The notes: a model not told the origin generated them from the letters alone. DNA of 10,473 nucleotides from JAJFTV01 sp036825755 (GCA_036825755.1 DAISXR010000110.1:1-10473); one strand, 5' to 3'. Shown: positions 1-7,028, counted from the stretch's first letter. A program made the numbers and translations.

Positions 1-164
1 ATTCCATAATTTGAATCATATTTGAAGAGATGCGCGTTCGTTTTCGTATCAAAAAGATCATTGACTGCCACAACCTCGAGCTGACCTTCGGTGCGTTCGA
101 TGATGGCCTTCAAGACCTGCCGGCCGATACGGCCGAAACCATTGATGCCTATTTTTACTGACAT
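1..164 (-). CDS. gap: Glyceraldehyde-3-phosphate dehydrogenase, N-terminal part (runs off the window)
   Basis: Only the first 54 codons are present; the gene continues past base 1. The product oxidatively phosphorylates glyceraldehyde-3-phosphate to 1,3-bisphosphoglycerate in glycolysis and does the reverse in gluconeogenesis, in the cytoplasm. The N-terminus carries the Rossmann signature VKIGINGFGRIGRQVL (residues 3-18), the VAVNDL strand end with Asp36-Leu37, and the family motif HLFKYDSNYG. An Asp-Leu pair at this position is typical of NAD-preferring (glycolytic, GapA-like) enzymes rather than the NADP-using GapB type, so I infer NAD use. The ATG at 162-164 is preceded by GGAGG (171-175) at 6 bases spacing, a good start. 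It lies 30 bases downstream of the yvcK-like gene on the same strand with no terminator between, so the two are probably cotranscribed. Family call is secure; catalytic Cys lies outside the window. Confidence 0.96.
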   Translation of the reverse strand, partial: MSVKIGINGFGRIGRQVLKAIIERTEGQLEVVAVNDLFDTKTNAHLFKYDSNYG

Positions 165-194
165 GTCCTGCCTCCGTACGATGATGTAATGGGG

Positions 195-1556
195 TTAGTT
201 ATAACTGTTTGTTTCAACAGTTTCTTTATTGATCAGAGGACCTGTTCGCTCAAGATAGAGATCCATGACAGATTGAGCCAGTTTACCGGAATGGTGACGC
301 CAGGGGATTTGGGGATCGATCTGGTCAGAGGTGTATACAGCATACTGGCTCTTCAATTCATCATCCGCCTCCACCCAAAAGGAATTCTCGGGCAATTTGG
401 GGGAGGTGTTATTGTTGCATAAGATCAGATCGAAGATATTCTCTCCGATATGTTTTTCGATGGTCTTGACGTGCTTGAGGGCCGAAAATCCTTCGGTTTC
501 GCCGGTCTGGGTGGCTACATTACAGATATAGAACTTCATCGCGCGGCTCATTCGCACGGCTTGCGCCAAATCTGGCACAAGCAGATTGGGCAAGATACTG
601 GTGTACAGACTGCCCGGACCGATCAAAATGAGATCAGCCGCCAGGAGGGATTGGATGGCCGGCGGGAATGCCAGCGGATTGTCCGGTTCAAGCCAGATGC
701 GTCTGATCTGACCGTGGGCGCGCGGGATCTGGCTTTCTCCTTTGACGTGAATGGCTTTTTGGGCATCTCCGTCTTCAATATCGGCTGCCAGACGCACATC
801 ATGCAATGTAGCGGGCAGAACCCTCCCGCGAGTGGCCAGCACACGCCCGGATTCAGCTACGGCTTCCTCAAAACTACCGGTAATCTCGGTCAGCGCGGTG
901 ATGAAGAGATTTCCAAACGAGTGACCGTTGAGACCGGCGCCTTCGCCAAAGCGGTACTGGAATACCTGTGAGAGCAGCTCTTCATCATCGGAAAGGGCGG
1001 TCAGGCACGAACGAATGTCGCCGGGGGGCAGAATGCCGATGGATTTACGCAATTCACCGGACGAACCGCCATCATCGGCAACCGTCACAATGGCAGTCAG
1101 GTTATTGGTGTGGTTTTTCAATCCGCGTAACAAGGTGGAAAGACCGGTGCCGCCGCCTATCACCACAATACGGGGGCCGCGTTCGCGGCGGCGGTAAGCA
1201 GTCACAGTATCCAGCACATGGCTGCCGGGTTTCACAAATGGCTTCAGCAAGGCGTGATTCAGGCCGTAGAACCCCCAGACTACCAGGCCGACCCCCAGAC
1301 CACCGTAGATTAGAACTCGCAGCGGACGGTCGAGAAAACGCAAAGCCACTGCCGAAATGGCTGGAAGCCACCAGGTTTCAGGCGCGGTTCGATAGATATC
1401 CAGCAGCAAATAGGCAAGGCCAATGGCAAGCAATGTAATTCCCGCAAGTATGGCCAGGATCCAGCGTTTTATACCTACCCCGGGGATAAACCAGCGCAAT
1501 TCACCGCTGATTTTTCTCCAAATTCTGCGCAACCAGGTCATCCTGTTTCTTGCCAT
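195..1556 (-). CDS. yvcK: Membrane-anchored YvcK/CofD-family gluconeogenesis factor
   Basis: The 453-residue product has a basic N-terminus, hydrophobic segments at about 31-53 and 79-100 (62-76 is also apolar), and then a complete YvcK/CofD-like domain from about residue 128. Visible family motifs are GGGTGLS (134-140), DDGGSSG (161-167), PPGDIR (177-182), HSFGNL (212-217) and IGPGSLYTSI (312-321). In Bacillus and mycobacteria YvcK (CuvA) binds UDP-sugars, is needed for growth on gluconeogenic carbon and for normal cell shape, and is a target of Ser/Thr kinases. The membrane anchor distinguishes it from the roughly 320-residue soluble Firmicutes form; longer anchored forms are known in other phyla. 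CofD (F420 synthesis) is a relative, but no F420 gene is nearby. The usual yvcJ-yvcK-whiA neighbours are absent; gap follows instead. ATG at 1554-1556 is the upstream choice (GAGG at 1561-1564); Met6 at 1539-1541 is an alternative because the predicted transcript start is only about 3 bases before the first ATG. Confidence 0.9.
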   Translation of the reverse strand: MARNRMTWLRRIWRKISGELRWFIPGVGIKRWILAILAGITLLAIGLAYLLLDIYRTAPETWWLPAISAVALRFLDRPLRVLIYGGLGVGLVVWGFYGLNHALLKPFVKPGSHVLDTVTAYRRRERGPRIVVIGGGTGLSTLLRGLKNHTNNLTAIVTVADDGGSSGELRKSIGILPPGDIRSCLTALSDDEELLSQVFQYRFGEGAGLNGHSFGNLFITALTEITGSFEEAVAESGRVLATRGRVLPATLHDVRLAADIEDGDAQKAIHVKGESQIPRAHGQIRRIWLEPDNPLAFPPAIQSLLAADLILIGPGSLYTSILPNLLVPDLAQAVRMSRAMKFYICNVATQTGETEGFSALKHVKTIEKHIGENIFDLILCNNNTSPKLPENSFWVEADDELKSQYAVYTSDQIDPQIPWRHHSGKLAQSVMDLYLERTGPLINKETVETNSYN

Positions 1557-1565
1557 CGTACCTCA

Positions 1566-1594
1566 ATCATAGCAGTTAACCATTTTGACGTCAA
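1566..1594 (-). promoter_or_regulatory. Sigma-70-type promoter for the yvcK-gap operon, with a palindrome over the -35
   Basis: Read on the minus strand, TTGACG (1589-1594) is separated by exactly 17 bases from TATGAT (1566-1571). A TGC directly upstream of the -10 makes it an extended -10 as well. This is the best-formed promoter in the window. The -35 is half of a perfect 10-base palindrome, TTGACGTCAA (1585-1594), which could be an operator or chance. The expected start point near 1559 leaves almost no leader before the ATG at 1556. Confidence 0.65.
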
Positions 1595-1706
1595 CGATGA
1601 CGGGAACCAGGGATTTACCTTTACCGATTCGGACAGAAAATGACAGGGATATGCCTTTGCTAACGTACCTGACAGGATTTTCCTCACATAGGGAAAAGGG
1701 GGCTCA

Positions 1707-1715
1707 TGGTATAAT
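1707..1715 (+). promoter_or_regulatory. Extended -10 promoter for the aminotransferase gene
   Basis: TGG followed by a perfect TATAAT (1710-1715) forms an extended -10 element. No convincing -35 is found at 16-18 bases upstream, which extended -10 promoters tolerate. The start point would be near 1722, giving a leader of about 60 bases before the ATG at 1782. The ten bases ATGGTATAAT (1706-1715) recur exactly at 4856-4865. Confidence 0.55.
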
Positions 1716-1781
1716 TCAAGCATACCACTCTTCATTAAAAAAGAGGTACTGTACTAAACCCCCATTCAAGGAGCGTTCTCT

Positions 1782-3113
1782 ATGAAACCGTTAAAGTTAC
1801 CACTTCCTGGCCCAAAAGCTAAAGCGATCGTCGAGCGGGACCACTCGTTTATATCGCCATCTTATCCACGCGGCTATCCATTTGTGATGGATCATGGTAA
1901 GGGGACTGAAATTTGGGATGTGGATGGCAACCGGTTCCTCGACATGGCTGCCGGTATCGCCGTTGTATCCACCGGTCACAGTAACCCCAAAGTTGTCAAA
2001 GCAATCCAGGACCAGGCCGAGAAATTCATTCACATTTCCTCCGATTTTTATCACGAAAACTGGGTCAAGCTGGGAGAAAAAATCGATGAGATCTCGCCTT
2101 TCTCCGAGCCTACCGTTTCATTCATGTGTAATTCCGGCGCGGAGAGCGTCGAATCGGCCATAAAGCTGGCCAAGAATTACACAGGACGTTCCCAGTTCAT
2201 CGGCTTTCTGGGCGGTTTCCACGGCCGTACCATGGGAGCGCTGTCCTTCACCGCCAGCAAATCCGTTTATCGTGAAGGGTTCTTCCCTTTGATGAGCGGC
2301 GTAACACATGTTCCTTATCCAAACCCGTACAGACCCATTCTGCACAGTAAACCCGGTGTTTCATACGGCCAGACTGTGCTGGATTATATTGAAGACGAAG
2401 TATTCCACCGTATTGCACCAGCAAATGATGTAGCAGGTATTATTATCGAACCTATCCAGGGCGAGGGCGGTTATATCGTCCCCCCTGATGATTTCTTCCC
2501 CGGACTTCGCAGATTATGTGACAAATACGGCATCCTCCTGATCGCTGATGAAGTTCAATCTGGGGTTGGCCGCACCGGTAAATGGTGGGCCATCGAGCAT
2601 TTTGGCATCGAACCCGACATTATCACCATCGCCAAGGGCATCGCTTCCGGTGTTCCGTTGGGGATTATGGCAGCCAAGAAAAGTATTGTTGAATGGCAGC
2701 GCGGCACTCACGGCAATACATACGGCGGGAACCCCATCGCCTGCGCGGCTGCTCTGGCCACACTCGAGCTGATCGGCGACGAGTACATGGAAAACGCGGC
2801 CAAAGTTGGCCAGTACACCATCAACTGGTTGAAAGAAACTCAACAGGGTCACCCCTGTATTGGTGAAGTACGCGGGAAGGGTTTCATGATCGGCATCGAT
2901 TATGTGAAAGATCCCGAAACCCATGAACCCGACGGTGCACTGCGCGATCGCATTGTGGATCTTGCCTTTGAACACGGCCTGATCACACTCGGCTGCGGTG
3001 AAAGCACCATTCGTCTGGCACCCCCGCTGAGCACTACCCAGGCTGAGATGGAAGAAAGCCTGACCATTCTGGATTACGTCACCGATCTCGCTCTCAACAA
3101 CGGCCATTCATAA
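1782..3113 (+). CDS. Class III PLP-dependent aminotransferase (GABA/ornithine aminotransferase or amino-acid racemase type)
   Basis: The 443-residue product is a full-length fold-type I, class III aminotransferase acting in the cytoplasm. Visible are the phosphate-binding NSGAE (117-121), GGFHGRT (144-150), EPIQGEGG (223-230), the PLP-ring aspartate in IADEVQSG (Asp256), the Schiff-base lysine in TIAKGIASG (Lys285), HGNTYGGNP (310-318) and the C-terminal STIRLAPPL (408-416). No key residue is missing. The family transfers an omega-amino group from GABA, ornithine, acetylornithine or similar to 2-oxoglutarate. The N-terminal style (long segment with SPSYPRGYPFVMDHGKG) resembles the branch that also contains archaeal ornithine aminotransferases and amino-acid racemases, so the substrate cannot be fixed from sequence. 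No arginine-biosynthesis or GABA-pathway gene is adjacent, which argues against calling it argD or gabT. The ATG is preceded by AAGGAG (1768-1773) at 8 bases. It appears monocistronic or leads weakly into the histidine kinase gene 149 bases downstream. Confidence 0.93.
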   Translation: MKPLKLPLPGPKAKAIVERDHSFISPSYPRGYPFVMDHGKGTEIWDVDGNRFLDMAAGIAVVSTGHSNPKVVKAIQDQAEKFIHISSDFYHENWVKLGEKIDEISPFSEPTVSFMCNSGAESVESAIKLAKNYTGRSQFIGFLGGFHGRTMGALSFTASKSVYREGFFPLMSGVTHVPYPNPYRPILHSKPGVSYGQTVLDYIEDEVFHRIAPANDVAGIIIEPIQGEGGYIVPPDDFFPGLRRLCDKYGILLIADEVQSGVGRTGKWWAIEHFGIEPDIITIAKGIASGVPLGIMAAKKSIVEWQRGTHGNTYGGNPIACAAALATLELIGDEYMENAAKVGQYTINWLKETQQGHPCIGEVRGKGFMIGIDYVKDPETHEPDGALRDRIVDLAFEHGLITLGCGESTIRLAPPLSTTQAEMEESLTILDYVTDLALNNGHS

Positions 3114-3136
3114 AGTAGAATAGTAGCAATATAAAT

Positions 3137-3185
3137 CCAAATCCAACACAGAAATGCGGAAATGCCTTGACTGTGTTGGATTTGG
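3137..3185 (+). terminator. 15-bp perfect stem-loop after the aminotransferase gene (terminator-like, no U-tract)
   Basis: The arms 3137-3151 and 3171-3185 are perfect reverse complements over 15 bases, with a 19-base loop, starting 24 bases after the aminotransferase stop codon. The position fits a transcription terminator or 3'-end stabiliser. No run of T follows the right arm; the next bases are TTGACA (3186-3191), so it is not a textbook intrinsic terminator. An operator for the downstream gene is the other possibility. Confidence 0.5.
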
Positions 3186-3262
3186 TTGACATTCCCTCAG
3201 GATTGTTGGCTTTTTCTGAAGGAGTGGTTTGAGTTTGAAAAGCCAGGAATGGTGCACAGGAA

Positions 3263-4855
3263 ATGCTGCCAGATTTCAGGGTTCGCCAACGAGATTATCT
3301 GCTTGAAATCACCCGCGCTATCACGCAGGAACTGGATCTGGATAAACTGCTGGACCGGATCCTGAAAGTCTCTATAGAGCTTCTGGCCGGGCAGGCAGGG
3401 TTGATTGCCATGCGTTCTGACACCGGCGAATGGCGTGTGAACGCATCGCATGCGCTGCCCAATGCGATGTTAAAATACATCGAACGCATTCTGGCAGAAG
3501 TATCCTCGGATCCAAAGGATCCCGAAAATTATGCGCTTCCGCAAATCAATCGTTTGCTGCAGGATCTCACCCGTGTGGCCAGTCTGGGATTGCTGACCGG
3601 GGTGGGGCTTCCACTGGTTGCCCGCAATCAGGTGGTAGGGGTGATTTTCATTTTCCGCGGTTACCCGGGTGGATTTTCCAAAAATGACCGCGCCTTGCTC
3701 AGCAGCTATGCCGATCAGGCCGCTATCGCCATTCAAAACGCGTCGCTATACCAGCAGGCTTCCCTCGAAAAAAGCCGCACGGATGCACTTCTGGATTCGG
3801 TGGCAGATGGTATCCTGATTCTATCCAACGATCTGAAAATCGAACGCTGCAACCGGGCCTTCTCGCGCACGATCCACCAGGAAGCAGCCGATCTGATCGG
3901 CCGGCAGCACGGCGATGTGATCCGCTGGGCATCCTCTCCGGTGGAAATGACCCTGGAGAGCGCGGTGGCCGGTGGATGGCCGCTGGCGCACAATACCCAG
4001 CTATACGTAGAAGGCGATATGTTGACACCGGCTTCCGATCAGCGCTCGCTGCCGGTAGGCATTACGTATGCTCCGCTGCACTCCGGTGAGGGACATTTGC
4101 TGAATATCATCGCTTCTGTGCGTGATATCACCCGTTTCAGGCAAGCCGATGAACTGAAAAACACCTTTATTTCGATCATCAGTCACGAGCTCAAAACGCC
4201 GGTGGCACTGATCAAAGGATATGCCAGCACCCTGCGGCGCGAAGACGTCAGGTGGGATGATGCCATTATTCAGGACAGCTTGCAGGTGATCGAAGAGGAA
4301 ACCGATCGTCTGACCGAATTGATCCAGAATCTACTGGATGCATCCCGGCTGCAGGCGGATGGTGTGGCGTTGAATCGAATGGATATCAGCCTGCCAGACA
4401 TGGCGAAGCGTATAGCCGAACGGCTAAAAACACAAACCACCTCGCATCAGATAGAGGTTCTTTTTCCGGATGATTTCCCGGTGGTGTATGCCGATGAAAC
4501 CCGCATGGAGCAGGTTTTTTCGAATTTGATTTCCAATGCCATCAAGTATTCTGATGGTGGGACCATCCGTGTTGAGGGGCATTTCAACCGCGAGAATGTC
4601 ACCATTGCTGTTAGCGATGAAGGGAAAGGGATAGATCCGCAGGACGTTCCCTATGTATTTGAAAAATTCTATCGCGCACCGGATTCTGCCCGAAGCACCA
4701 AAGGGGCGGGGTTGGGTTTGTATCTGACGCGAGTGATCATCAACGCCCATCACGGCAAAATCTGGGTGGACGCCAGCGTGGAGAAGGGCACCCGCATCTG
4801 CTTTACGCTGCCATTACCTCAGGCGCCCGAAAATAAAACCCTGACCACCGCCTGA
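3263..4855 (+). CDS. Cytoplasmic GAF-PAS sensor histidine kinase
   Basis: The 530-residue product has a GAF domain (about 10-165), a PAS domain (about 172-292, beginning LLDSVADGILILSNDLKIE), a HisKA dimerisation domain (about 294-362) with the phospho-acceptor in SHELKTP (His308), and a HATPase_c domain with N-box NLISNAIKYS (Asn425), G1 box DEGKGI (452-457), F-box YVFEKFYRAP and G2 box GAGLGLYL (481-488). All catalytic boxes look intact, so it should autophosphorylate. There is no transmembrane segment or signal peptide, so the signal is intracellular: a small molecule, redox state or a partner bound by GAF or PAS. No response regulator lies next to it. ATG at 3263 is the first possible start after an in-frame stop at 3236; its ribosome-binding site is poor (AGG directly upstream at 3258-3260), suggesting weak translation. 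The stop codon precedes by only one base the promoter motif of the next gene. Signal and partner are unknown. Confidence 0.92.
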   Translation: MLPDFRVRQRDYLLEITRAITQELDLDKLLDRILKVSIELLAGQAGLIAMRSDTGEWRVNASHALPNAMLKYIERILAEVSSDPKDPENYALPQINRLLQDLTRVASLGLLTGVGLPLVARNQVVGVIFIFRGYPGGFSKNDRALLSSYADQAAIAIQNASLYQQASLEKSRTDALLDSVADGILILSNDLKIERCNRAFSRTIHQEAADLIGRQHGDVIRWASSPVEMTLESAVAGGWPLAHNTQLYVEGDMLTPASDQRSLPVGITYAPLHSGEGHLLNIIASVRDITRFRQADELKNTFISIISHELKTPVALIKGYASTLRREDVRWDDAIIQDSLQVIEEETDRLTELIQNLLDASRLQADGVALNRMDISLPDMAKRIAERLKTQTTSHQIEVLFPDDFPVVYADETRMEQVFSNLISNAIKYSDGGTIRVEGHFNRENVTIAVSDEGKGIDPQDVPYVFEKFYRAPDSARSTKGAGLGLYLTRVIINAHHGKIWVDASVEKGTRICFTLPLPQAPENKTLTTA

Positions 4856-4856
4856 A

Positions 4857-4865
4857 TGGTATAAT
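4857..4865 (+). promoter_or_regulatory. Extended -10 promoter for the CpXC gene
   Basis: TGG plus a perfect TATAAT (4860-4865) lies immediately after the histidine kinase stop codon (4853-4855). CTGACC at 4841-4846 resembles a -35 but the 13-base spacing is too short, so the extended -10 probably carries the activity. The start point would be near 4872, about 43 bases before the ATG at 4915. The surrounding ten bases are identical to those of the aminotransferase promoter. Confidence 0.5.
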
Positions 4866-4914
4866 CCACATGTTATTGACTTGAAATTTGAAAATTCACG
4901 CAATTGAGGGAAGA

Positions 4915-6261
4915 ATGCCGAAAACTCAAACCAAATGCCCGCGCTGCCGCAAGCCAGTAATCGCCGATGTTGAGCAGCTTTTTGACATGAATACCGATCC
5001 CCGCGCCAAGCAGAAATTGCTCAGCGGCACAGCCAACTTGATGCACTGCCCCAATTGTGGCTATGAAGGACCCGTCGCTACCCCGATCGTTTATCATGAT
5101 CCGGACAAGGAATTTTTGTTTACCTATTTCCCCCCTGAACTCGCCATTCCGGTCAATGAACAGGAAAAAATGATCGGGCCGCTGATCAAGCGGGTGGTGG
5201 ATAATCTACCCAATGAGAAACGCAAAGGGTATTTATTCAAACCCCAGACCATGTTCACATTCCAGACCATGATTGAAAAAATCCTGGCTGGTGACGGTAT
5301 CACCAAAGAAATGCTGGATGCACAGCAACGCAAGGCCCGTTTGATCGAACGCCTTGTTCTGGCAGAACCCAACGCAAGAATGGCAATTGTGACCGAGAAT
5401 GAAGCCGATGTAGATGAGGAACTGTTCCAGCTTCTTTCCCGCCTCATGCAGATCACAATGTCACAGGGTGACCAGGAAGGCGGCAAACGCCTGGCCGAAA
5501 TTCAAAAACTTCTGGTCGAAAATACCAAAGTGGGCAAAGAGATTGAAGAGAAAACCCGTGAGATCGACACCGCCATCAAATCGCTGCAGGAAGCCAGCAA
5601 AGAGGGTCTCACACGTGAAAAACTACTGGATTTGATTGTTCAGGCGCCCACCGAAACACGGCTGGCGATGCTGGTCAGTCTGGCGCGGCAGGGGTTGGAT
5701 TATCAGTTCTTCGAACTGCTCACCCAAAAAATCAACGAGAGCAGCGGGGATGAGCAGAAACGCCTGTCCGAGATCCGTGACAGAATTCTGCAAATGACCA
5801 AGGAAATTGATCAATCCATCCAGGCTGAGATGGAACGCGCTCGAAAGCTGTTGAATGATATCCTCGGCGCCGCAAATATTGAAGAAGAGCTGCAAAACAA
5901 ACTCGATCAGGTGAACGATTACTTTATCGAGGTGGTGCGAGCTGAAGCCGAACTGGCGCAGCGTACCAACGACATGGGCCGCCTGGAAAAACTGCAGCGT
6001 GTGGTGCGACTGATCGAACAGGTATCTACCCCACCTGAAATTCACGTGATTGAAGAGATGCTGTCACTGGAGGACGACGCAGCGGTGCAGCGTTTCATCG
6101 ATGAGCACAGTGAAGAGATCACGTCTGAGTTTGTTCAGATGCTGAATAACGTCACCGCCCAGAGCGAGCAGCAGGGTCAACAAAAAGAACTGGTCAACCG
6201 GCTCAAGCAGATCTACCGTCTTGTGCTGAAACACTCCATGAAAATGAACCTGCAAAAGTAA
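4915..6261 (+). CDS. CpXC-domain zinc-binding protein with long helical repeat tail
   Basis: The 448-residue product begins with a CpXC domain (about 5-130). Four cysteines in CPRC (Cys8, Cys11) and CPNC (Cys45, Cys48) should bind one zinc; the segment FLFTYFPPEL (67-76) is also typical of this domain. The rest (about 135-448) is highly charged, predicted helical and probably coiled-coil, with four copies of a degenerate helical unit: an aromatic/aliphatic helix (ELFQLL, QFFELL, YFIEVV, EFVQML) followed by a polar helix rich in Glu, Lys and Gln. There is no signal peptide or membrane segment. CpXC proteins are conserved but of unknown function; binding to nucleic acid or protein through the zinc site is only a guess. 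I chose ATG 4915 (GAGGG at 4906-4910) over the in-frame TTG at 4888, because the protein then starts just before the zinc knuckle as is usual and the ribosome-binding site fits. It ends 18 bases from the convergent FHA gene. Confidence 0.88.
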   Translation: MPKTQTKCPRCRKPVIADVEQLFDMNTDPRAKQKLLSGTANLMHCPNCGYEGPVATPIVYHDPDKEFLFTYFPPELAIPVNEQEKMIGPLIKRVVDNLPNEKRKGYLFKPQTMFTFQTMIEKILAGDGITKEMLDAQQRKARLIERLVLAEPNARMAIVTENEADVDEELFQLLSRLMQITMSQGDQEGGKRLAEIQKLLVENTKVGKEIEEKTREIDTAIKSLQEASKEGLTREKLLDLIVQAPTETRLAMLVSLARQGLDYQFFELLTQKINESSGDEQKRLSEIRDRILQMTKEIDQSIQAEMERARKLLNDILGAANIEEELQNKLDQVNDYFIEVVRAEAELAQRTNDMGRLEKLQRVVRLIEQVSTPPEIHVIEEMLSLEDDAAVQRFIDEHSEEITSEFVQMLNNVTAQSEQQGQQKELVNRLKQIYRLVLKHSMKMNLQK

Positions 6262-6279
6262 TTAGAAAGCGCAGAAAAT

Positions 6280-6930
6280 TTATTCAGGATTATCCAGTCG
6301 GAGGCCGTGGCCTCTGACTGTTGTTATATACGAGTGATAAGGATCCACCTCCAGAAGGCGGTCACGCAGACGGCGCACTAACGCATCCAGGGCCTGCTCG
6401 GTGATGCCCACCGCGTCTTCACCTTCCCAGATATAGTTGATCAGGTCCTGACGGGTGACGACCTTTCCCTCCTGATCCGCCAGCAATTCGAGCAGTTTGA
6501 ATTGGGGCAGAGAAAGCGGGGGCATGATCTCCAACTGGTCGATCCATACCCGGCGGGATTTCTTTTCAAGCGTCAGACCGCGTTTGAGTTTGGGCTTGTT
6601 GCTGATCTCCATATCCAGTGGCAGGGTGGCATCAGAACTGAGGAAAACAAACTGCTGCACCATGGCAACCTGGATCAGATCGCTGTCTTTCAGAAGGATC
6701 TGTCCATCGACTTGCGATCCATTACAAAAGGTGCCGTTTTTACTGGCAAGGTCTTCGAGACTGACTATCCCTTTTTGATTGGTAAAACGGGCATGAAAGC
6801 GGGATACTTGCCGGTCTGCGATGACGATATCACATTCAGCGTCGCGGCCGATGGTGAGACTTTCCTTCAACTCCCATCTCTGTCCGTTGAACGGTCCGGT
6901 TTGTGCAATGATGATTGGCATGTCTTTCAT
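6280..6930 (-). CDS. FHA-winged-helix transcriptional regulator
   Basis: The 216-residue product joins an N-terminal FHA domain (about 5-98) to a C-terminal OmpR/PhoB-type winged helix (about 117-212). The FHA phosphothreonine-binding residues are present: GR (28-29), SRFH (Ser43, His46) and SKNGTF (Asn65-Gly66), with Asn70 following. The DNA-binding domain shows LSLPQFKLLELLADQEGKVV, the recognition-helix region TEQALDALVRRLRDRL and the wing TTVRGHGLRL. There is no receiver domain, so it cannot be switched by a histidine kinase in the normal way; binding of a phosphothreonine on a partner protein is the likely input. The Ser/Thr kinase gene diverging from it is the obvious candidate source. 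Mycobacterial EmbR has the same parts in the reverse order plus a BTAD domain. The ATG at 6928-6930 has AGGAG (6942-6946) 11 bases upstream and GGGAT nearer; Met4 is a possible but less supported start. DNA target is unknown; autoregulation from the shared promoter region is plausible. Confidence 0.92.
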   Translation of the reverse strand: MKDMPIIIAQTGPFNGQRWELKESLTIGRDAECDIVIADRQVSRFHARFTNQKGIVSLEDLASKNGTFCNGSQVDGQILLKDSDLIQVAMVQQFVFLSSDATLPLDMEISNKPKLKRGLTLEKKSRRVWIDQLEIMPPLSLPQFKLLELLADQEGKVVTRQDLINYIWEGEDAVGITEQALDALVRRLRDRLLEVDPYHSYITTVRGHGLRLDNPE

Positions 6931-6988
6931 TTTTTATCCCACTCCTGCTGTCGCATTGAAACAAATCCAACAGTTATCAATACCAGCG

Positions 6989-6999
6989 ATTATAATATA
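6989..6999. promoter_or_regulatory. Overlapping divergent -10 elements between the FHA regulator and the Ser/Thr kinase
   Basis: The palindromic ATTATAAT (6989-6996) gives TATAAT on both strands: 6991-6996 for the kinase on plus and 6989-6994 for the FHA regulator on minus. A further minus-strand TATATT (6994-6999) is preceded by TGC, an extended -10. No good -35 is visible for either direction. Leaders would be about 80 bases for the kinase and about 50 bases for the regulator. Polymerase could hardly occupy both directions at once, so the two genes probably compete or share one regulator. Confidence 0.5.
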
Positions 7000-7028
7000 G
7001 CAGAGAACCGACAGATTGAGAACAGTTT

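Larger units (their letters stand above)
1557..1781. other. Divergent intergenic region between yvcK and the aminotransferase gene
   Basis: This 225-base gap separates two outward-reading transcription units. It contains the minus-strand promoter (1566-1594), the plus-strand extended -10 (1707-1715) and the aminotransferase leader. I see no small gene with a convincing start site, no riboswitch-like conserved structure and no long repeat. The stretch 1600-1700 holds nothing I can name. Confidence 0.6.

Noticed and set aside
450..971. Long plus-strand open frame of 173 codons opposite yvcK
   Set aside because: It lies wholly antisense to the conserved YvcK domain, has no recognisable domain or ribosome-binding site and its composition mirrors the real gene.
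968..1438. Plus-strand open frame of 156 codons opposite the 5' half of yvcK
   Set aside because: Arg/Pro-rich translation typical of a shadow frame; no start signals and no family resemblance.
195..1556. F420 biosynthesis transferase CofD for the yvcK-like gene
   Set aside because: The DDGGSSG and PPGDIR motifs, the membrane anchor and the gap neighbour fit YvcK better, and there are no F420 genes in the window.
1538..1735. Minus-strand 65-codon frame upstream of yvcK
   Set aside because: Overlaps the yvcK start and its promoter, no convincing ribosome-binding site, no recognisable protein.
2514..3107. Minus-strand open frame of 197 codons opposite the aminotransferase gene
   Set aside because: Fully antisense to a well-conserved class III aminotransferase; the translation has no coherent domain.
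1782..3113. Naming the aminotransferase argD or gabT
   Set aside because: Class III members with this architecture have varied substrates and no pathway gene is adjacent.
3186..3215. Full sigma-70 promoter for the histidine kinase based on TTGACA at 3186-3191
   Set aside because: The hexamer is perfect but the sequence at 16-18 bases downstream (GCTTTT or CTTTTT) is a poor -10, so it was not listed as a promoter.
4888..4914. TTG start at 4888 for the CpXC gene
   Set aside because: The ATG at 4915 has the ribosome-binding site and gives the usual short lead before the zinc knuckle.
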